Virus record (IMG/VR): IMGVR_UViG_3300031669_000118
Coordinates: 1 to 35,848 of that record
Length of the DNA: 35,848 nt
From: a virus
Reading direction: 5' to 3' (one strand)
Notes under the pieces: generated by a model
What the model was told of the DNA's origin: nothing
Databases searched by the model: none
What the model saw: only the letters and a program-made list of their open reading frames with translations
Shown: positions 22,311 through 30,578 of the stretch, one piece after another
How the letters are laid out: each line of letters starts with the position of its first letter
Numbering within the stretch: the stretch's first letter is position 1
Translations under genes and position numbers: made by a program

Positions 22311-22329
22311 CCCGCCCGTCATGGGCGGG
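22311..22329 (-). terminator. Terminator-like hairpin at the end of the late operon
   Basis: CCCGCCC-GTCAT-GGGCGGG is a perfect 7-base stem 7 bases after the stop of the last late gene. On the minus strand it is followed by GTCTTCCTTTC, a moderate pyrimidine run. It probably ends late transcription before it enters the control region. Confidence 0.55.
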
Positions 22330-22335
22330 CCCCCG

Positions 22336-22641
22336 TTAAGGGGCGGTTGTTCGCCGCGATTTCAGTTCCTTGACGTCGCGTTCCGCGGCAACCAGGCGAC
22401 CGTCAATGGCCGTCGAAGTAACGCCGCAATGGTTGACCATATCGTTGACCTTGTCATTGATAGCCGTCAACCCATGCTTCGGGTCGTCAAGCTTCGTGAT
22501 TATGTTTTCCTGGTTCAATGCCAGGCGTTCGTCCCTTGAAGCGGCCGCGGTCCCGTTCTTCCGCCAGGTTACAAGGACCCCGCCGACGGCGACGACCGCG
22601 ACAACCATTGACGACCCCGCGACGATAATTTCGATAGTCAT
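22336..22641 (-). CDS. Small membrane-anchored protein, possible lysis accessory
   Basis: A 101-residue protein with one N-terminal membrane segment (about 4-25, IIVAGSSMVVAVVAVGGVLV), then a basic turn (TWRKNG) and a long helical domain with coiled-coil character (LVAAERDVKELKSRR). This layout occurs in hemolysin XhlA-like and some holin or tail accessory proteins. It is the last late gene, where lysis genes often lie. The lysis role is inferred. It has an AAAAGGGGGAA ribosome binding site. Confidence 0.6.
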   Translation of the reverse strand: MTIEIIVAGSSMVVAVVAVGGVLVTWRKNGTAAASRDERLALNQENIITKLDDPKHGLTAINDKVNDMVNHCGVTSTAIDGRLVAAERDVKELKSRRTTAP

Positions 22642-22669
22642 GTTTCAATTCCCCCTTTTCGTTTCTAGT

Positions 22670-23542
22670 TTATGAAAGGTCTTCTTGTGCTTCCAGGTCG
22701 GCGAATGTCAAATGGGCGACGTTCGCCCCGCCAGTCGCCAGGCTTTCAAGTATAATTTGCCAGTCCAGGTTCCCCGTCGGAAGATTGGCGGTCAAGGTAT
22801 CAACAAGGGTCCCGTTGATATATACTTCGACCTGGGTCGCGGATATAAGAAGCATTTCGACGACGTATCGCGTCGCGTTCGATATACTGGCCGCGCTTCC
22901 CGTATTGACGGAAGTCCCGTCGCCACAAGCCGCGAACCATGAAGCCCCCGCCTTGTAAAGTCCGAAGAAGTTTTCCCCCGCGACTGGCGTGTCCGCGCTT
23001 GTCTTCGTGGCCCGAAAGCCGATGAAGGCGTTCGTATAGGCCGACGTCGCGCGGTCCAGCGCGAATTCGACTTTCAGATATGGCGACTTTGTCGCGGCGA
23101 AGGAAGTATCCTGGCCGCTGTTTTGTTCGGTTTCGTTGTAGATTTCGGCATCGCCCGCGCCGTCTTCCTGGACGTCAAGGACGCCCTGGTTCGCCCCGCC
23201 GCGGGATATGCCGCCGTTCCCATTGTTCGCTTGTCCCATTTGATAGTCGGACGCAACGGTCCCGAAGTCTTGTTGAATGAAGGGCAAACATTGGCGGCGT
23301 GTGAACCTATGAAGCGAATATCGTGGTCCAGCGTATAGCTTGTCGAAGTGTCCTTCGTCCCAGGGGTTCGTCGAAAGCCCGACCCGTTCGGTTCCAGCGG
23401 AAGGGACCAGGTCGTCTTCCAGTTCAATGTCCAGGCCCGCTTCGCCCTTCAGATATGCCAGGTTGTTGACAATGTCCGTGTTCCAGTCCGAAGCCGTGAC
23501 CAGGTATCCCGTCGCCCGTATTGTCGGAGTTGTCCAGGCCAT
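22670..23542 (-). CDS. Tail fibre / receptor-binding protein
   Basis: A 290-residue protein starting MAWTTPTIRATGYLVTASDW, a short module found at the start of many phage tail fibres. Residues 95-290 are beta-rich with Ser/Thr/Gly/Asn runs and a VEMLLISATQVEVYINGTLV strand pair like a LamG/concanavalin fold. It sits at the end of the tail genes, the normal site for receptor-binding proteins. Its ligand is unknown. The ribosome binding site is AAGGGGGGTT. Confidence 0.7.
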   Translation of the reverse strand: MAWTTPTIRATGYLVTASDWNTDIVNNLAYLKGEAGLDIELEDDLVPSAGTERVGLSTNPWDEGHFDKLYAGPRYSLHRFTRRQCLPFIQQDFGTVASDYQMGQANNGNGGISRGGANQGVLDVQEDGAGDAEIYNETEQNSGQDTSFAATKSPYLKVEFALDRATSAYTNAFIGFRATKTSADTPVAGENFFGLYKAGASWFAACGDGTSVNTGSAASISNATRYVVEMLLISATQVEVYINGTLVDTLTANLPTGNLDWQIILESLATGGANVAHLTFADLEAQEDLS

Positions 23543-23545
23543 AAT

Positions 23546-23962
23546 TTAACCCCCCTTCGCCGCGGTCAATAGTTCGGCGGCGTGTTCGTTGTTTTCCCGT
23601 TCCAGGTCTTCGACCGTTTCCCTGGGCGTCCAGTTGCGATTGTCCAGGGGACGGACCAGAAGAAGTTCTTCAATCCTGGCGCGGTCCTTCGGGAATTCCA
23701 GGCGTCGAAGCTTGTGTCCCATGTAAGAATTCTTACACGAACAACAAAAGAAGACGCCTTCTTCCCAGGCATATTCGGCCCCGCCGCATTTCGGGCAAAG
23801 GACCAACCAGTTTCCCTTGTTGACGAATGCCTTCACGGGGAAGGTTTGTTCGTCAACGGGTCTTGTCGGTATCCCGAAGCGACGGCGAAGCTTCCCCAGG
23901 GTCCCGCGGTTGAATGTGTCGAAGTTCATTTCGAACCAGGTGTTCGCCGTGATAAGTTTCAT
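23546..23962 (-). CDS. Zinc-ribbon protein among the tail genes
   Basis: A 138-residue protein. LVLCPKCGGAEYAWEEGVFFCCSC gives C56, C59, C73 and C76 as zinc ligands; the C-terminal half is helical with many charged residues. The start at 23962 follows AAAGGGGGATAT. It lies between the large tail protein and the tail fibre, so it may be a tail accessory or a moron gene of unrelated role. Confidence 0.65.
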   Translation of the reverse strand: MKLITANTWFEMNFDTFNRGTLGKLRRRFGIPTRPVDEQTFPVKAFVNKGNWLVLCPKCGGAEYAWEEGVFFCCSCKNSYMGHKLRRLEFPKDRARIEELLLVRPLDNRNWTPRETVEDLERENNEHAAELLTAAKGG

Positions 23963-23978
23963 ATATCCCCCTTTCGAA

Positions 23979-26900
23979 TTAAAATCCAAGTCTTGTCGTC
24001 AAGCCTAGTTCCCCGAAGCCCGCTTGTCCTAGTAACCAGTAAACGCCTTCGGCGGACCCGTCGGCCGCTTCCAGTGACCAGGTTGTTTCCCGAACGAAGC
24101 CGCCTTCGTTGAAGACGTATTCCTGGACAACCTTGTTGATATAAAAGTCGGCCGATATTCCCAGGAGTGACGACGTTATCGTGACGCGGTCGCTGATATG
24201 ACGGGCCAGGGTCGCAATGTATATCGTGTCGTCGGGCCAGCCCGACCGCGCGACGAACTTCGCCTGGACGGGAACGGCCGTCGGGGTCGAATGACGGGCC
24301 TTCAGGTATTGGGCGAATGCCAATATATCATTTGGGTTCGACTTGAAAGGCGTGTCAATCGGAAGGCTTCGCTTGCCGTATGTTTCTTGACTGGTCGTGT
24401 CTTCTTCGATAATGGTCATATTGTCTTCGCCGAATAAGACCCCGTATATCAGAAGCGTTCGGTCGGACGGGGCCCCCACTGGCGGGCTTCCTGGTTCCGT
24501 GATATATGCCGCCTGGGAACCCGCGTTCGTTATCGTGAACTTGACCGCCTGGCCGTATTGTAATTCGGTTATTGTGATATTGGCCCCGACGTCGGTCCCC
24601 GTTCCGTCGGGTTCCGTGTTCGCGTCCCAATGGGTCCCCTTGACAAGCGTCGTGTAGCTTGAAAGCGGGACACTAAATTCGGCCCATATTACGACCGAAG
24701 AATTCTGCGGGACGAAAGGCGCGCCAGCGTCGCCAGTATGGGCGGACCATACCAGGTCGTCGTCAATGGTCGCCAGGTCGTAACCGCTGAAAAGCTGGAC
24801 CGCCCCCGCCAGGTATCGGCGGCCCGTGACAATGATTTCGTTATACAGAAGCCGCTTCGAATATTCATACGCCAGTTCGACCATTGTTTCGTCGAAGGTC
24901 CCCTGGGAAACAAGACCGTCGCCCAATATGCGGGCGTGTCGGTTTTCGAACCTGGCGTCGCCGTTCGGCTTGACCCAAAAGCGGCCGTTCTCGACGGCTT
25001 CCAGGGTCCGAAATGCGTCCAGGGCCTTCTTCTTATGGAACCAACCGACCGTCAAGCTATCAATCCCCGTGTCAATGTCCCGCCTGGTTGCGGACCATGC
25101 GGCGGCGTCCAGGACCGCGGCGGCAAGTTCGCCCGTGTCGGTATCCGTGAACAAGGCCGTTGATATTTCGGTCCCCGCCAGGTCGTCCATTCCGTCAAGA
25201 ACTTGAATATATGCGATAAGGTTGTCCTTTTCAGCATGGGGGACAATGCGGTCAATTCGGCCCGTGAATATCGGATATAAAACGCCCTTGTATATTTCGC
25301 GCTGTGTTATCCTGGCCCCCAGGTATAACAGGCCATAAAGCGGGGAAGCGGCGTTGTCGGGCGAAAAGTAACCCAGGTGATTGTCGGCCGTGAATTCGGC
25401 CAGGCCCGTCGTCGCCTGGGCCAGTTCGTCGTCCCAACCGATTTCGCTTCGGGCCCCCAGGATATATTCAGTAATGTCAACCTGGAACCAGTCGTCTTCG
25501 TCGCCCAACCATATTCCAGGAAGGTCGGGGTATGAAGCGTCTTCCCCGTAAAACGTTTCGCCGCAAGCGGTTTCAATGACGGGGCGGAAGTGGACGGTCC
25601 CGCCTTCAGGAATGTCAATGTCGGCCGTGAATGCGTCGCCCTTGACCTTCGTCGTCTGGTCGGCCGTGACGTTCCCGTATGCGATAGTTTCGCCCCATTC
25701 GAAATATACAGTCGCTTCTTCGCCTTCGTCTTCGACCAGGGTCCCGTTCAATCGAAGCTGGTCCCCGCCAATGTCGGTCGAACCGTCGTTCGATACTTCG
25801 GCGTTCGCCCAAAGCGCAATCACGCGGACCATGTCGCAAGCGGCAACCCCGAACCCCGCGGCATGGCCCAGGGTCACGCCAGCGACCAGGGCGTCAAGTT
25901 CGGCCAGGGTCCAGGCGTTCCCCGTGTTCGGGTTCGTGTAAAAGATTTCGCATACCTTGTTCGGGTTGTCGTTGTTTATATCGCCCGCGGTCCCCGTGTA
26001 TTGTGTCGAATGGGTCCGAAGTTCCCGCTTGTATTTCCCGTAAGGATACGAATTCTTCAGAAGGTTCGCGCGCCATTTGACTTTCATAATGGCCGTGTCG
26101 CGAATGACGGGGTTCGTCAAGGTGTAAAGGTCCGTATAATAATTGTCGTTGTAATATAGGTCTTCATAAACGAAGTTGCCCGAAAGGTATCCCCACCAAC
26201 CAGCGGCGTTCCATTGGCTATCGGCCGCGCGGCAAAGTATATAATGGGCGATTGTCCCGCTTGAAACGTGCGGGTATCCGCCCCCTGGCGAACTGTCAAA
26301 GCGTATCCCCTTTGAATAGTCGCCCGACGGGAAAAGATAATCAACCTTCGAATTCGTCAAGAAGGGTATTTCGGGCCCGTAGTCGTAACCGTCCGAATTC
26401 ATGGCATAGGCGCGATAATAGTATATCTTCGAAGCGGTCAAGCCCGTGACGCCCAGGGTGAATTCCCCCGTTGAATATCCGCCGACGTCTTCTTCTTCCG
26501 TGAAGGCGTCATATCCCGACGCGCCAGGCGCGACGTTGCCAGGGTCCGATTGACTGGTCAAGCCATAAACGAACCCGCGCTTCGTAACGTCCGTGTCGCC
26601 CAGGTCGTCAATATCCCCCTTCAGGGTCGCCGTCGTTTCGGCCTTCGCCGTCGGTCCCAGGGTTTCCACAATGGGAAGCGGGTCAATGGTCGTGAAGGTT
26701 TGTTCTTGACCGTATTTCCAGCCGTCAACGGTATGGTTCGCCTTCGCGCGGTAATAATAGACCGTGTTCGGCGTCAATGCGGGCGTGTCCATTTCCAGGG
26801 CGTAATCGCCTTCTTCGAAGGTAGCGGGGACGTCGGTCACGTCGTCGGGATAGACCCCCGAAGTGGTCCCCCATTCGAACCCGATTTCGTCAATGTCGGT

Positions 26901-27449
26901 CGCGTCGTGAAGGTATCCGTTGCCCGTTGCGGCCCTGGCGCGGACATTGGTCGCGGGAAGTGTGAAGACGGTCGGAAGACCGTATTCGCGGAAGTCCCAT
27001 TCCCCATGTCCAGTCCAGGTTGACCCGCTATCAGGCGACCGCCAGCCGTCCATTGAAGCGTTGTTCGTGTAATACCATTGAAGTAAGTTCGACGAATTCC
27101 CTGAAGACGTTCGGCATACGATAGCGTATTCGGTCGCGGCGTCCAGGATTTGAGTTGAACCCAGGTCGAATTCATACCAGGTCCCCGCCGTGTTCGTGCT
27201 GATACTATCGGCGGCCATTGTCGCGGATACCAGGTCCGCCCCCGTCGGCTTGCTGGTCACGGGGTCAACGGCCCGAATTGCGACCGTCAAGGTCCCGATA
27301 CCCGAACCGATACGGTATAGCTTCAACCGAACGTTCGAAATATAATGCGTGACGTCGGGGGTCCATACAACGGACGCCCAAAGCGCGGCCTTGAAGTCGT
27401 TCTTCCCCGCCCCGCCCGTGTTTTCAGTGAGTAACAACGGCGTTGACAT
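23979..27449 (-). CDS. Large tail/baseplate protein with fibronectin-like domains
   Basis: A 1156-residue virion protein. Residues 1-165 form a beta-sandwich module similar to the separate 180-residue protein at 30579-31121. Residues 165-380 hold two fibronectin-III-like repeats (LTPNTVYYYRAKAN and LTASKIYYYRAYAMN). Residues 380-560 are an aromatic-rich insert, another repeat follows, and from about 645 a tail-hub-like part begins (DWFQVDITEYILGARSEIGWDDELAQ, then TADNHLGYFSP). It overlaps the tape-measure-like gene by TAATG. It probably forms the tail tip and contacts the host surface. Confidence 0.75.
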   Translation of the reverse strand: MSTPLLLTENTGGAGKNDFKAALWASVVWTPDVTHYISNVRLKLYRIGSGIGTLTVAIRAVDPVTSKPTGADLVSATMAADSISTNTAGTWYEFDLGSTQILDAATEYAIVCRTSSGNSSNLLQWYYTNNASMDGWRSPDSGSTWTGHGEWDFREYGLPTVFTLPATNVRARAATGNGYLHDATDIDEIGFEWGTTSGVYPDDVTDVPATFEEGDYALEMDTPALTPNTVYYYRAKANHTVDGWKYGQEQTFTTIDPLPIVETLGPTAKAETTATLKGDIDDLGDTDVTKRGFVYGLTSQSDPGNVAPGASGYDAFTEEEDVGGYSTGEFTLGVTGLTASKIYYYRAYAMNSDGYDYGPEIPFLTNSKVDYLFPSGDYSKGIRFDSSPGGGYPHVSSGTIAHYILCRAADSQWNAAGWWGYLSGNFVYEDLYYNDNYYTDLYTLTNPVIRDTAIMKVKWRANLLKNSYPYGKYKRELRTHSTQYTGTAGDINNDNPNKVCEIFYTNPNTGNAWTLAELDALVAGVTLGHAAGFGVAACDMVRVIALWANAEVSNDGSTDIGGDQLRLNGTLVEDEGEEATVYFEWGETIAYGNVTADQTTKVKGDAFTADIDIPEGGTVHFRPVIETACGETFYGEDASYPDLPGIWLGDEDDWFQVDITEYILGARSEIGWDDELAQATTGLAEFTADNHLGYFSPDNAASPLYGLLYLGARITQREIYKGVLYPIFTGRIDRIVPHAEKDNLIAYIQVLDGMDDLAGTEISTALFTDTDTGELAAAVLDAAAWSATRRDIDTGIDSLTVGWFHKKKALDAFRTLEAVENGRFWVKPNGDARFENRHARILGDGLVSQGTFDETMVELAYEYSKRLLYNEIIVTGRRYLAGAVQLFSGYDLATIDDDLVWSAHTGDAGAPFVPQNSSVVIWAEFSVPLSSYTTLVKGTHWDANTEPDGTGTDVGANITITELQYGQAVKFTITNAGSQAAYITEPGSPPVGAPSDRTLLIYGVLFGEDNMTIIEEDTTSQETYGKRSLPIDTPFKSNPNDILAFAQYLKARHSTPTAVPVQAKFVARSGWPDDTIYIATLARHISDRVTITSSLLGISADFYINKVVQEYVFNEGGFVRETTWSLEAADGSAEGVYWLLGQAGFGELGLTTRLGF

Positions 27450-27994
27450 TATCGCCCCAACCTTTCGCCTTCGCGACTGAAGCGTTGAACCTTCGCCCCG
27501 AATTGCCTGGCGTCGGCTTCACGTCCCCCGAAGGCGGCGGTATTGATATTGACGGTTGAACCGCCCCCGCCGAACCCGCCTGTCATGGCGACAATTCCAG
27601 CGGTCGCGGCCGCGGCGACGCCAAGCCCTATCGCTATTTTGCCCCAACCGACGGGACCCGAAAGGGCGGCGACCAGCGTTTGAGTTATCGCCAGGGCCCG
27701 AAGCGTTGTGATAAGGTTCCGAACATACGGAAGCATGGTCCCAATGGCCGCGACGGTCGAAAGTATCGCCCCGCCCGTCATAAGGAAAGTCGCCGCCGTC
27801 TTCGCCAGCGGGTTTTCAAGTTGATTGACCAGGGACCCGACGGCCGTGAACGCGCTTCCCATTGCTGTCAAGGCGGCGTTCAACTGAAGGGCCTGGATTT
27901 GCGTTTGTTGGGTCGTTTGGCCGAACTGAAGCATTCCCGCGGAAGCTTCGTCCTTCATTCTCATTACGACCGTGACGGCCGCTTCATTTGCCAT
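27449..27994 (-). CDS. Very short tape-measure-like protein
   Basis: A 181-residue protein in the tape-measure position, right after the frameshifted chaperones. It has a helical Gln/Thr-rich N-terminus (RMKDEASAGMLQFGQTTQQTQ), two or three hydrophobic segments (about 65-90, 100-115, 118-140) and a Gly-rich hinge (GGFGGGGSTVNIN) before a basic tail. These are tape-measure traits, but most tape measures exceed 600 residues. At about 0.15 nm per residue it would give a tail near 27 nm. Alternatively the tail is not built on this rule. Confidence 0.6.
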   Translation of the reverse strand: MANEAAVTVVMRMKDEASAGMLQFGQTTQQTQIQALQLNAALTAMGSAFTAVGSLVNQLENPLAKTAATFLMTGGAILSTVAAIGTMLPYVRNLITTLRALAITQTLVAALSGPVGWGKIAIGLGVAAAATAGIVAMTGGFGGGGSTVNINTAAFGGREADARQFGAKVQRFSREGERLGR

Positions 27995-28004
27995 AATAAC
28001 CCCC

Positions 28005-28223
28005 CTATGGTTGCCAGTTCCCGCCGTATTGGGCGACGTTCTTGACGCCCCTGTAAATCAAAAGCCTTTCGATAAGGCCCTGGTCCATTTCGTCAATGAC
28101 CTGGGGCGGGAACCCGATTTCATTTATTAACATTGCTTCTTCCATATCAGGCGGCAACGTGTAACGTTGCGGCATATTGAACGCCAGGAAAAGCCCTTCG
28201 CCTATTTCCCGCCGCCGCCTTCT
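28005..28223 (-). CDS. Tail assembly chaperone, -1 frameshift extension (T domain)
   Basis: In the -1 frame relative to the upstream chaperone gene an open frame runs from the slippery heptamer to a stop at 28005-28007, adding 72 residues and giving a predicted 206-residue fusion. The sequence includes LPPDMEEAMLINEIGFPPQ and LIERLLIYRGVKNVAQYGG, the helical style of siphovirus T domains. An internal Met at 28175 (MPQRYTLPP) lacks a good ribosome binding site, which favours frameshifting. The extension recruits the tape-measure protein in known systems. Confidence 0.75.
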   Translation of the reverse strand, partial: RRRRREIGEGLFLAFNMPQRYTLPPDMEEAMLINEIGFPPQVIDEMDQGLIERLLIYRGVKNVAQYGGNWQP

Positions 28224-28624
28224 GCTAAAGGGCCCGCGGCCCCGAATAGTTCGTTGACCTTCGCGACCAGGTTCCCCCGTAAACTTTCGGGGATACTGTC
28301 AAGCGTTTCCTGGTCCACGGGACCGAATGACCATTCCTTGACCTGGCCCAATATCAGGACGTCGTTGACGGCGTCGAAGTCTATCTTCGCCAGGTCAACT
28401 TCAACGTGGTCGGCCCCTTGAAGTTTCGGGCCGTCTTCCTGGTTCATTGAAAGCTTCGGCGACGGACCCCCATAATTCAGGAAGGGCCGCGTCATGGCGT
28501 TGATTTGCCTTTGCGTCCCGTGTCGAAGTTCCTGGAAGAAGACGGCGAAGTTCCCCTTCTTGAAGGGACCGAAGCCGCTTCCCCCGTCCAGGTCAACCTT
28601 GATTGTTTTCGGTTCGTATGTCAT
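28202..28624 (-). CDS. Tail assembly chaperone (G-like)
   Basis: A 140-residue protein just before the tape-measure-like gene and after the tail tube, where siphoviruses encode the G chaperone. It is beta-rich at the start (KTIKVDLDGGSGFGPF) and helical at the end (VAKVNELFGAAGPLAEGGGK). Near its 3' end the heptamer C-CCT-TTA allows a -1 shift into the T-domain frame. The start at 28624 is chosen for its GGGGGAAAGG site; the Met at 28654 would translate the site. Confidence 0.75.
   Translation of the reverse strand: MTYEPKTIKVDLDGGSGFGPFKKGNFAVFFQELRHGTQRQINAMTRPFLNYGGPSPKLSMNQEDGPKLQGADHVEVDLAKIDFDAVNDVLILGQVKEWSFGPVDQETLDSIPESLRGNLVAKVNELFGAAGPLAEGGGGK
28223..28229 (-). other. Programmed -1 frameshift heptamer C-CCT-TTA
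   Basis: In the chaperone frame the codons are GGC-CCT-TTA-GCA, so the heptamer CCCTTTA fits the X-XXY-YYZ rule exactly. Both tRNAs can re-pair after slipping back one base (CCC, TTT). The stop of the 0 frame is 18 bases downstream and the -1 frame stays open to 28005. Position and form match the G/GT frameshift of lambda-like tails. Confidence 0.8.
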
Positions 28625-28663
28625 GTCTTCCTTTCCCCCTTTCGCTTTTATCAATACGGGCTT

Positions 28664-29095
28664 TTATGCTGAATAGGTTGTTCGGCCGACGGTTCCGTTG
28701 ACCTGAAGTTCACAACGGGACTTGACCAGGTCGCCGACCCTGGAAATGATACGATAGTCGCGGACCCAGGCGTTGCCGCTGTATTTAACGTCGCCGTTGC
28801 CTTTCCCTTCTGGACCGTAGTCGAAGGCGACCGCCGCGCTATGTGTGCGAAGCGGACCCAGGACCGTATCGGAACCAGTCGAAGCGTCGTCCGACCAAAG
28901 CAATTCCAGGGTTATCGTCGAATTTTCAAGGGTCGGATACCATTCGCGGCCGCTGGAACCCAGGTTCGAAGCTTCGGCCAGTTCACGCGGACCAGGAAGG
29001 CCGTCAATTGATATGATATACGGCGTTATGTCCCGAAGTTGGGAACCCGTGTCCGTGATTTGGAATACTGATTGTTGCGCGTCGAATACTGCCAT
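28664..29095 (-). CDS. Major tail tube protein
   Basis: A 143-residue protein. VFQITDTGSQLRDITPYIISIDGLPGPRELAEASNLGS at the N-terminus is the typical tube-protein opening: a description of an axis followed by a type-specific loop. A beta-sandwich follows (NSTITLELLWSDD, RCELQVNGTVGRT). It lies between the neck protein and the tail chaperones, as in other siphoviruses. The protein stacks as hexameric rings to form the tail tube. The start has AAAAGGGGGAA. Confidence 0.8.
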   Translation of the reverse strand: MAVFDAQQSVFQITDTGSQLRDITPYIISIDGLPGPRELAEASNLGSSGREWYPTLENSTITLELLWSDDASTGSDTVLGPLRTHSAAVAFDYGPEGKGNGDVKYSGNAWVRDYRIISRVGDLVKSRCELQVNGTVGRTTYSA

Positions 29096-29110
29096 GTTCT
29101 TTTCCCCCTT

Positions 29111-29608
29111 TTATATAGGTTTCCCGCTGATATAGGCCCCAACCTTTTCGCCCATTTTATTGACAATGTCCTGGACCTGGGGCATAAGTCGCGTCAATAC
29201 GCGGCGGTGATACGGGTTCGGAAGCGCGGGCCCGACCCGTTTCCTGAAGAATTCCTGGGACCCGATAAAGAAGTGAAGGAATTTCGCGTTGATTGCTTCA
29301 ACGGCCCCGCGGCCTTCGCGGACAATGTATCCGTAGTAAACGCCTTCAGGCGACTTCGCCGCCTGGCGTATTTCAAGGACCTGGTTCATTGCCCCGCCGA
29401 TAATCTGGAAGACGGTTGACCTGGCAAGCTTGCCCGATACCTTCGGGGTTTCCGCCGCCAGGGGACCCGTCCCCGTCGCGGGGACGAATAGCCTTCCCAA
29501 TTTCCGAAGCCCTTCGTTCAAGGTTATTCGGGCGACCGTGTCCCCCGCCTTGTTCACGCGGTCATTGAACGCGGTCAATTCTGAATAATCGAATTCGCTT
29601 CCAGCCAT
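29111..29608 (-). CDS. Neck/tail completion protein (HK97 gp10-like)
   Basis: A 165-residue protein with the gp10 pattern: a helical start (YSELTAFNDRVNKAGD), a TPKVSGKLARSTVF segment matching the family's conserved TGxLxxS/R region, and YGYIVREGRG, close to the conserved YAxxVExG. It closes the head-tail interface. It overlaps the next upstream gene by one base. The ending differs from typical members. Confidence 0.65.
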   Translation of the reverse strand: MAGSEFDYSELTAFNDRVNKAGDTVARITLNEGLRKLGRLFVPATGTGPLAAETPKVSGKLARSTVFQIIGGAMNQVLEIRQAAKSPEGVYYGYIVREGRGAVEAINAKFLHFFIGSQEFFRKRVGPALPNPYHRRVLTRLMPQVQDIVNKMGEKVGAYISGKPI

Positions 29609-30048
29609 TATTCCGCCCTTCCTGGGTTGGTTATTTCGAAGACGACCAGGTTGTGACGTCGCCCCCGATAGGTTCCCTTCCGTTCCGTGATAACGTCGGC
29701 CGTCGGCGAAGAAGTCATAAGGGCCTTCTGGACGTCGGCCGTCGCGTTCAAGCGCGGGTATGACGCCAGGGTATCAATGACCTTCTGCGTTTCGGTTCCG
29801 ACCCGTGTGTCCAGTTCGGTCAAGGACCCGCGCCAGGGGACCAGGACGTCCACGTTATAGGTCCAGGTCCGCCGTTCAATCTGAAGGGTCAATTCTTCCT
29901 TCCCCATGTTCGCGTATGACACAACGACCAGGCGGGCAAGTCCTTTCCCCAGGGCCCGCTTGTCGTATAGGTAGCAATTGCCGTCGTCGAAGTCGGCATG
30001 AAGCTTGATTGTCCGAATTATCCCCGCTTCGATAATAGCTTGTGACAT
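29608..30048 (-). CDS. Tail terminator-like protein
   Basis: A 146-residue protein in the slot between the head-tail adaptor and neck proteins. TWTYNVDVLVPWRGSLTELDTRVGTETQKVIDTLASYPRL has the strand-helix pattern of tail terminators, proteins that cap the tube end. The call rests on order and fold pattern. A head-closure (stopper) role is the main alternative. It overlaps both neighbours by one base. Confidence 0.6.
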   Translation of the reverse strand: MSQAIIEAGIIRTIKLHADFDDGNCYLYDKRALGKGLARLVVVSYANMGKEELTLQIERRTWTYNVDVLVPWRGSLTELDTRVGTETQKVIDTLASYPRLNATADVQKALMTSSPTADVITERKGTYRGRRHNLVVFEITNPGRAE

Positions 30049-30560
30049 TATATGTCCCGCCTTCCAGGGTAGTCGTCCATTCCCCGCGTGAATATCGGGT
30101 TCTTTTCGTTCCCTTCGTCGTCTTCCTGGGAACCAGCGAAGACCCTGGAAACGCGGCCAACCCGACGGCCAGCCCGAAGTCGTTCTTCCCGAATGGCCTT
30201 CAGCGCGGACTTGAATTTGTTCGCGTATGTTTGGGCCCTGGTAACGCCAGGCGTTTCGACTTCTTCGACGGGGTCGTATCCTTCCGACGGGACCGTGGAC
30301 AATAGGACCGCGGCCGCCCCGTAAGCATTCGCCGCCTTCAGGAAGGCGTATGCCGTCGGCCAGTCGGCTTCGACCACGGGGACCGTATATCCGACCTGGT
30401 CCAGTTCACGGTTCAAGTCCGACGCGGCGTTGTCCAGTTCGCTTTCGACCTGGACCAGCGTCGGGACCGTGTCGGTATCAAAAGTTCGGCTTTCGACAAT
30501 GTCGCCGATAAGCCGTTCAATGTCTTCGTGTTCGGCGTAAGTGTTCGCCCCGACTGTCAT
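30048..30560 (-). CDS. Head-tail adaptor (connector) protein
   Basis: A 170-residue mostly helical protein. HEDIERLIGDIVESRTF and ADWPTAYAFLKAANAYGAAAVLLS resemble HK97 gp6-type adaptors that sit under the portal. The C-terminal tail is charged and likely disordered. It begins the connector gene group, following the virion fibre cassette. Ribosome binding site GAAAGGGGGACAA. Function by position and fold. Confidence 0.6.
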   Translation of the reverse strand: MTVGANTYAEHEDIERLIGDIVESRTFDTDTVPTLVQVESELDNAASDLNRELDQVGYTVPVVEADWPTAYAFLKAANAYGAAAVLLSTVPSEGYDPVEEVETPGVTRAQTYANKFKSALKAIREERLRAGRRVGRVSRVFAGSQEDDEGNEKNPIFTRGMDDYPGRRDI

Positions 30561-30578
30561 TGACTTGTCCCCCTTTCG

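Noticed and set aside
28202-28212. GGGAAAT as the frameshift slippery site
   Set aside because: It is not in the X-XXY-YYZ register for the chaperone frame; CCCTTTA at 28223-28229 is in register.
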